A stretch of 11,952 nt of DNA from Bryobacteraceae bacterium. GTDB lineage: Bacteria > Acidobacteriota > Terriglobia > Bryobacterales > Bryobacteraceae. Under the pieces are notes generated by a model that was not told the origin of the DNA, did no database searches, and saw only the letters and a program-made list of their open reading frames with translations. Positions 6,914-11,952 of this stretch are shown here, piece after piece. The DNA lies in assembly GCA_030039005.1 (NCBI GenBank), contig JASHQT010000682.1:1-11952 (forward strand). Direction: 5' to 3'. The position numbers and the translations under genes are program-made. Positions within the stretch are counted from its first letter, which is position 1; the number at the start of each line of letters is the position of its first letter.

Positions 6914-7907
6914 TTTCCTTTTGGTCCGCGATCACATAGACGGCCAGCGATTTCCCATCGGGGCTCCATGAGGAATCCCCCGGGCCGATTCCCTCGGTTA
7001 AGGCGGGGGCGTCAGGGCGGTGGAAGTCCATCAGCAGCCGCGGATCAGAACCGTCGCGATTCATGATCCAAAGATTCAAGCCTTCACGGCGTCCGCGTGA
7101 GGATGCCCAGACGATGGAGCGGCCGTCGGGACGAAACTGCGCGTGCTCGTCCCAGTCGTCGGGCGTGTTCGTCAGGTTTTCGGTTTGCCCGGTGGCGAGG
7201 TCCAGCGTGAAGATGTCGCTACCGCCCGAAGCGACTTGGGCGGTAAGCAGAATCCTGCGGTTGTCCGGACTAAACCCGTGGGTTTCGAAAAATCTGTGCA
7301 CATCTCCAGGCGAAAAAGACCGAATCCCGCTGATTTGGGGAGTTCCGTTCACAACGTCAAAGTCGGCCATCTTTATCTCCCAAATGCCTAGCTTCCCCGA
7401 AGGCTTCACTAACTGACTCCAGATTAGTTTCTTGCCATCGTAAGAGAAGTGCGGATGAAGTACTCCTCCTGCCGGAAGACGGGGAACATCCACGAGTTTC
7501 CAGTAGCGGTGGCCGGTGGCTTCCATGAGCCAAAGATCGTTTGCTACGCCACGGCCTGGTTCTGCCAGATGGTCTAACAACGGCAGTGTCCGATCTTTTT
7601 GCCCTTCGAAAACGATATATCGGCCCGAGGGGTCCCAGGCTGGATTTCCTTTGTTTTTGTGAGGTGCGCCTGCCTGGCCACAAGTCAAACAGTGTTCGCC
7701 CAAGCCGTCGGGATGGATGACCCAGACGTCGTAGAATCCGCTCGTGCTACGCCGGTCAAAGGCAATTCGATTCTGACCGGACCAGTCCACGCGGCCGCCG
7801 TCCATCGTAAGAAGCCTCGTTCGCCGGACTGTTGGAGGGTGCGCAGGTTGTGCGTGACTCGGGGTCAGCACCGCCAACCAGCCGAGCGCTATGAGCCATC
7901 TCGCCAT
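6879..7907 (-). CDS. Exported PD40/TolB-like beta-propeller protein
   Basis: A 342-residue protein starting MARWLIALGWLAVLTPSHAQ, a short basic N-terminus, hydrophobic core and AxA-like site typical of a Sec signal peptide, so it should be periplasmic or secreted. The frame is open further upstream to 8216, but that stretch is composition shadow of the preceding gene and lacks protein-like features. The mature part has repeated PD40 blades: 'DPSGRYIVF', 'SYDGKKLIW', 'RPDGRSIVW', 'SPDGKSLAVY'. It shares CLTCGQA (Cys73, Cys76), HPHFS, ETHGFS and WDEHA with the upstream neighbour, showing a tandem duplication. The start is 8 bp after the neighbour's TAA with no clear Shine-Dalgarno, so translation is probably coupled. 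PD40 propellers usually bind partners or carbohydrate; the actual role is unknown. The 3' end overlaps the glycosyltransferase gene. Confidence 0.85.
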   Translation of the reverse strand: MARWLIALGWLAVLTPSHAQPAHPPTVRRTRLLTMDGGRVDWSGQNRIAFDRRSTSGFYDVWVIHPDGLGEHCLTCGQAGAPHKNKGNPAWDPSGRYIVFEGQKDRTLPLLDHLAEPGRGVANDLWLMEATGHRYWKLVDVPRLPAGGVLHPHFSYDGKKLIWSQLVKPSGKLGIWEIKMADFDVVNGTPQISGIRSFSPGDVHRFFETHGFSPDNRRILLTAQVASGGSDIFTLDLATGQTENLTNTPDDWDEHAQFRPDGRSIVWASSRGRREGLNLWIMNRDGSDPRLLMDFHRPDAPALTEGIGPGDSSWSPDGKSLAVYVIADQKETKGAIWILDID

Positions 7908-7915
7908 GAGAGGGA

Positions 7916-9688
7916 TTATTGAAACTGTAGTTGAACCGAGTTCGCGCTGAGGCCGCCCACAGTAATATCCAGTGTGACCACTCCCGCGCCGGCCAGCGAT
8001 GCTGGAACCAGAACATTGATCTGATCCAGTCCGGGATATTGGCCCTGCGCGCCCGCGTACTGTACCGAGAGCGTATGCCCGGCCGCAGTCACAACGACGC
8101 TGTTGAGGCTGCTCCGATTGCGGAGGCCTGTACCGTAGAGTGTCACGAAGGTCTGGCTGTTGGAATTGCTGACAGTAATCGGTAAGGGTGTGCAAGTGCC
8201 TGCGCCGCCGGTACATTGAAATGCGTCCGCAAAGGTCTGGGTATTGCCAGTCACCTCAATGTAAGTGGCGGCGGCGACACCGGCGCCGTCCGAGTTCGCC
8301 GAAAATATCGCGGGTGCGACGGGCTGGATGGTAACCGTCCCATTTGCAACCAGAAATCCATCGCGATAGACGGAGATGGTCGCGCTTCCACTGGCTAGTT
8401 GATCGGGCAAATAGCAGTTGATGACGCCCGGTGAAACGTAATAAAGCGCAATCGGATATTGGGCGCCGGAGGCGTCGGTGATGGAAGCGGTAGTTGTGCC
8501 GAGTTCATTCTGTAAAGGTAAGCTGGCGGCCACGACAGTGGTTTCACTCATGTTTCGGGCGTAGAACGAAACCACCGAAGCCGGCGCTTGCGGGCCTTGG
8601 GCAAAGCTCGCGCCGGAAACGGGAATTCCGGGCACGACCAGGTCGAACGTGGCGATGGGTCCCGAGGTGCCCGAGTTGTTCGTCACGACATAGCCCAGGT
8701 ACTGGCTTCCGTCGGGACTCCAGGCAGAAGTGGACGGCGCTACGGGAGAGGTCTGGGATTCGGGGAATCCCGTGGCATTGAACCAGGTCAGGCGGCGCTG
8801 GTTGGAACCATCGGTGTCCATAATCCAATAGTCCAGTTTGCTGTCTCCGGACACTAATTGAATTCCGTTGCTTGAGCCCCACAGAATCTTGGTCCCGTCG
8901 GGAGAAAGGTCGGCATGCTCGTCCCAAATGGTGGGCGTGTTGGTCAGGTTCACAAGAGTCTGTGTGGAGGGGGTGAACACGTAAATGTCCAGTCCGTACC
9001 ATTCCTGATTTAGGTCGGGATCGCCGCTGAAGTAAACGGATTGATCGTCACTCGAAAAGCCGTGGGTCTCGTAGAAGCGTGGATTGGCTCCGGGCTGATA
9101 ACTGTTGATGTTCTGAAGAGATGGTGTTCCGTTCGTGAAAACCAGGTTGGCAATCTGTACCTCCCAGGTTCCGAGCGGCAGCGGATCGGGACTGAGCATC
9201 TGGGCCCAAGTGATCTGCTGGCCGGAATGGGAAAAATGAGGGTGTAGCACTCCGCTGTTGGTGGCTGGAACGTCGGTGAGCTGATAAAACTGAGTTCCGC
9301 CCACATCCATCATCCAAACGTCGTTAAACAATCCGGAGCCGGGGGATGCGAGAGTATCGAAAAGGGACGAAGTGCCCGCTTTTTCGACCTGGAAGATGAT
9401 CCACTTACCGCTGAAATCGAAATCGGGATCGCCTTTATGGCCCGATGGCAGAGCCGCTTGGCCGCAGGTGAGGCACTGATCGTTCGACCCATCGGGATTC
9501 ATCACGTGCACGTCATAGTAGCCGTCGGACGAGACTCTGTCGTACGCGACTAAGTTCAGGACTCTCGACCATGACACTCGCCCGCCGGAGCCGGAAGGGC
9601 GCAGCGTTGAAATCCCCGGGTAAGTGAGCGTTATGGGCTGAGCGAGCGCAGAAACTGCCACAATTACAAAACCCACCAGACGGTACAT
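7916..9688 (-). CDS. Exported PD40 beta-propeller protein with Solibacter C-terminal domain (TIGR03437-like)
   Basis: A 590-residue exported protein. ATG 9688 is chosen because AGAGG lies 7 nt upstream and it begins a good signal peptide, MYRLVGFVIVAVSALAQ. An in-frame TTG at 9718 would put ten charged and polar residues in front. Residues about 20-330 are PD40/TolB-like propeller blades ('SPDGTKILW', 'SPDGSQYLGY') with Cys72-x2-Cys75, HPHFS, ETHGFS and WDEHA, shared with the downstream paralogue. Residues about 358-590 form the beta-rich domain abundant in Solibacter ('APASVVSFYARN', 'YYVSPGVINCYLPDQL', 'LYGTGLRNRSS', 'QYPGLDQINVLVP'). Its biochemical role is unknown; it is found C-terminally in many secreted proteins of that group. 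The gene is 80 bp after the upstream gene in the same direction and 8 bp before its paralogue, suggesting one transcription unit. Confidence 0.88.
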   Translation of the reverse strand: MYRLVGFVIVAVSALAQPITLTYPGISTLRPSGSGGRVSWSRVLNLVAYDRVSSDGYYDVHVMNPDGSNDQCLTCGQAALPSGHKGDPDFDFSGKWIIFQVEKAGTSSLFDTLASPGSGLFNDVWMMDVGGTQFYQLTDVPATNSGVLHPHFSHSGQQITWAQMLSPDPLPLGTWEVQIANLVFTNGTPSLQNINSYQPGANPRFYETHGFSSDDQSVYFSGDPDLNQEWYGLDIYVFTPSTQTLVNLTNTPTIWDEHADLSPDGTKILWGSSNGIQLVSGDSKLDYWIMDTDGSNQRRLTWFNATGFPESQTSPVAPSTSAWSPDGSQYLGYVVTNNSGTSGPIATFDLVVPGIPVSGASFAQGPQAPASVVSFYARNMSETTVVAASLPLQNELGTTTASITDASGAQYPIALYYVSPGVINCYLPDQLASGSATISVYRDGFLVANGTVTIQPVAPAIFSANSDGAGVAAATYIEVTGNTQTFADAFQCTGGAGTCTPLPITVSNSNSQTFVTLYGTGLRNRSSLNSVVVTAAGHTLSVQYAGAQGQYPGLDQINVLVPASLAGAGVVTLDITVGGLSANSVQLQFQ

Positions 9689-9768
9689 CAAACGACCTCT
9701 TAGGGATAGACGCGCCAATTCGCCATTCCGGCGACGAAAAAAGATACTAAAGGCGCCAGCCTCGGAGG

Positions 9769-11952
9769 TTAGAACTGCGTCGCAGACGATGTTGGGGGGC
9801 CACTACTGGTGTCCTGTACGGCGGCCGGCGCACCCACGATGTTGGACGGGTCGGACCGGTTTCCGTTGACGTCTTCCGCTTTGACCCAATATATCGACTG
9901 CAGAGAAGTTGGCGCCGCCTCGGAATACGAAGTACTGCTGGTCACCGCGATTTCCTGGGCTGGCAAGGGGAAACCTATGGTGCTGCCGGGCTCGGCGGCC
10001 TCTTCCACGACATAAATCGCCAAGCAGATCGGGTCATCCGAGCTGAACGTCGGAGGACACAGACCGTTTGTCCCGGTCAGCCAATTGTATTTATTGTCGA
10101 GAATATCTTCGGGAACATCGATCGACAGCGGTCCAATGTTGAGATCGATTCCCGAGGCAGGGAAAATCTGTAACATGGGTGTGTTGGTCTGTCGGAAGAC
10201 GTGATATTCAACCGCGCCCGGAACCGGATTCCACGTCAATTGCACCGGCGCCCCCTGGGCCACGGTAACGGTGGGGTTGGTGACCGTCAGGCCAGTGGGC
10301 GCAGGAAGGATCACCGGCAAGTTCGAGGAAACCGCGCAGGCGGCATTGGTGCACTGCGTGGCGAGCAACCTCGCATCGAGCACAGTAATCTGACCGTCCT
10401 GGTTCAGATCCATGGGATCGTTGGGGCCGTTGGCCGCTTGGCCTACGCGCGCCAATAGCAAGTTCACATCAAGCTGGTCGATCTCGCCATTGCCGTCGTA
10501 GTCGAGCTGGGTCTGATCGAGCCAGATCTGCGCTCCACCTTCAAAGCGCGCGGTGCCAAAGAAGGTTCCAAAAGGAGTAGGCTGAATAGTTCTGAGGCCG
10601 TAGTTGTAACCATCCCCAAACCCCGTGACGCTGATGGAATTCCAGTTCGAAACGCCGTCAGTGGTCGAATAGATGTCGGTGCCGAAGTCGCCGACGATCA
10701 AGTTGGCGAAAGGCCACAGGCCCTTCAATTGGACGCTCCAATCGTAGGTTGTCATATACATGCCCGCGTGGGCCCCCGCGGGGACCACGCCCAGACGCCA
10801 GAAATGCCGGCTGAACTGATCGTCGAAAAACTCGCCAAATCCGGAAATGGGGCTCAAAAATCCTTCTGAGGTTTGGCGCGGATCTCCCACGACAAGGTTC
10901 CAACTGTTATCGGGATTTATGCGAACCATCTCCGTGGGGGCGTCGGTGCCGACATAGAGGCCGCCGTTGAAGACTGCCATACTCAGAGCATCTCCGGGGT
11001 CTCCCTGGGCATTGCCGTACTGCATCACAGTATTGAATGTAAACGGCGGGTTACCGGTGGCATTGGTGGACGCCACGAAATATCCCGTAGGATCTTGCGG
11101 GTTGCCACCGGCCACGTAAAGTTGGTTGTTGAAAGTGGTCATCTCCCAAACGGCCATTTGAGCATAGGTCGGACCGGCGGCAAACCAGGCGTTGTCTCCC
11201 TGGGAGGGATTGGCCGATGCGATGACGTACCCGCTGCCGGTGTAGTTGCCTGCGGTAGCGAACAGCATGCCGTTGTACGACGTGAGCGAACGGAAGCCGA
11301 ATACATTGGCAGTGGAGGGGGCGCTCGAACTGATGGTTCCGAGGAAAGTGCCCGGATCCTCAGGAAGCGGCGCAAAATTCACGCCATCGGCGCTGCGAAG
11401 AATTCGTGGCGGCGGATAACTTTGAAACGTGTACGGGGCAATATTTCCGTAGATTTCGCCGGCCGAGACGCCGCCAACGTAGAGCGCCTGTGTGCCGTCC
11501 GGTTCGGTGAACACCGTCATCCCGCGATATCCGATATCTTCGGCGGCGTACACCTGGTTACCCGAGGAATCCATTCCGATGGGAATGTCGGCGGGGGATT
11601 GATATACACGCGTCCAGGTATGAGTTTGCGGCGAGTAGCACCAGATCTCCGCCTGAAGCTGAAGGTCCTTGGGATCGGAGGGGCAGCTGCCGTCCGGAGG
11701 CGGATAATCGTCGACCCCCGTCTGTATCACACCGGCCTCGGCAGTCACGCACTTCACTTCGCGGCCCGTGCCGATGTAGAGATTGCCGTTAAACCAAGCC
11801 GAGGACCAGGCAAACGAATTGGCATCGCTGCCGGGCGGTCCAACCACCGTTGCCGGGCCGCTGCCGCTGCTAAAACCGCCCGTGGCGATCTTGGTATAGG
11901 AGGCAGGCAATGGCTGCGGCTGCCTTTCGAGGCCCACGACGGGTGCGCTAAT
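9769..11952 (-). CDS. Large secreted beta-propeller/dockerin/FN3-like protein (5' end outside window)
   Basis: The frame is open to the right edge (727 residues in the window). A GTG at 11937 could start it, but no signal peptide follows, so the true start is probably further right. Numbering here is from that GTG. Residues about 40-475 carry repeated strands of a propeller resembling Kelch or sorting-type repeats ('WFNGNLYIGTG', 'YNGMLFATAGN', 'FNNQLYVAGGN', 'FNGGLYVGTD'). Residues 479-530 look like a type I dockerin pair with two EF-like calcium loops, DYDGNGEID and DLNQDGQIT, each followed by an LxLL/LLA helix. From about 545 an FN3-like region begins ('APTGLTVTNP', 'VQLTWNPVPGAVEYHVFR') and continues to near the stop. 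It is likely extracellular. I cannot name a substrate. An 80-bp gap separates it from the next gene. Confidence 0.82.
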   Translation of the reverse strand: MSAPVVGLERQPQPLPASYTKIATGGFSSGSGPATVVGPPGSDANSFAWSSAWFNGNLYIGTGREVKCVTAEAGVIQTGVDDYPPPDGSCPSDPKDLQLQAEIWCYSPQTHTWTRVYQSPADIPIGMDSSGNQVYAAEDIGYRGMTVFTEPDGTQALYVGGVSAGEIYGNIAPYTFQSYPPPRILRSADGVNFAPLPEDPGTFLGTISSSAPSTANVFGFRSLTSYNGMLFATAGNYTGSGYVIASANPSQGDNAWFAAGPTYAQMAVWEMTTFNNQLYVAGGNPQDPTGYFVASTNATGNPPFTFNTVMQYGNAQGDPGDALSMAVFNGGLYVGTDAPTEMVRINPDNSWNLVVGDPRQTSEGFLSPISGFGEFFDDQFSRHFWRLGVVPAGAHAGMYMTTYDWSVQLKGLWPFANLIVGDFGTDIYSTTDGVSNWNSISVTGFGDGYNYGLRTIQPTPFGTFFGTARFEGGAQIWLDQTQLDYDGNGEIDQLDVNLLLARVGQAANGPNDPMDLNQDGQITVLDARLLATQCTNAACAVSSNLPVILPAPTGLTVTNPTVTVAQGAPVQLTWNPVPGAVEYHVFRQTNTPMLQIFPASGIDLNIGPLSIDVPEDILDNKYNWLTGTNGLCPPTFSSDDPICLAIYVVEEAAEPGSTIGFPLPAQEIAVTSSTSYSEAAPTSLQSIYWVKAEDVNGNRSDPSNIVGAPAAVQDTSSGPPTSSATQF

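Noticed and set aside
7908..8216. Upstream in-frame extension of the PD40 gene ending at 6879
   Set aside because: It overlaps the C-terminal domain of the preceding gene in another frame and is Arg/Gln-rich without domain character. The internal ATG at 7907 starts a clear signal peptide.
9737..9763. Possible terminator after the gene ending at 9769 (minus strand GAGGC-UGGC-GCCUU, then a run of six T)
   Set aside because: The stem is only 5 bp including a G-U pair, and the T-run begins 7 nt after it. Too weak to call; the next gene is only 80 bp away in the same direction.

Overview
The window reads as chromosomal DNA from an Acidobacteriota member of the Solibacter/Bryobacter group. The main marker is the C-terminal third of the secreted protein encoded at 7916-9688. 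It closely resembles the domain known from 'Candidatus Solibacter' proteins (TIGR03437, Solibacter C-terminal domain). GC-rich coding sequence and many secreted beta-propeller proteins fit that lineage.

Left part (1-5122, minus strand): one very long reading frame, open at the left edge. It encodes the first 1707 residues of an iterative, lipid-type polyketide synthase. The visible order is NMO-like domain 1, NMO-like domain 2, ketosynthase, acyltransferase, then a linker of the kind that precedes acyl carrier domains. The ketosynthase looks like the PUFA-synthase/HglE/enediyne group. The carrier, ketoreductase and other domains should lie beyond the left edge.

Control region (5123-5584): no protein gene, but two good sigma-70-type promoters pointing apart. 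The one for the synthase (TTGACA, 17 nt, TAGAAT) predicts a leader of about 260 nt. That leader holds several strong complementary segments, a possible 8-codon upstream ORF and two mutually exclusive hairpins at the ribosome binding site. The rightward promoter (TTGAAA, 17 nt, TATCAT) would begin transcription only about 10 nt before the glycosyltransferase start. A perfect 13-bp dyad lies between the promoters.

Middle (5585-6913, plus strand): a GT1-fold glycosyltransferase. With the divergent synthase it suggests a glycosylated polyketide or lipid product, by analogy with heterocyst glycolipid loci. This is inference.

Right part (6879-11952, minus strand): three genes for exported proteins in one direction. 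They are a partial beta-propeller/dockerin/FN3-like protein, a PD40 beta-propeller with the Solibacter C-terminal domain, and a paralogous PD40 protein without it. The last two are 8 bp apart. The final one overlaps the glycosyltransferase gene tail-to-tail by 35 bp. Nothing in the sequence ties these three to the synthase. No tRNA, rRNA, CRISPR array or insertion sequence was recognised.
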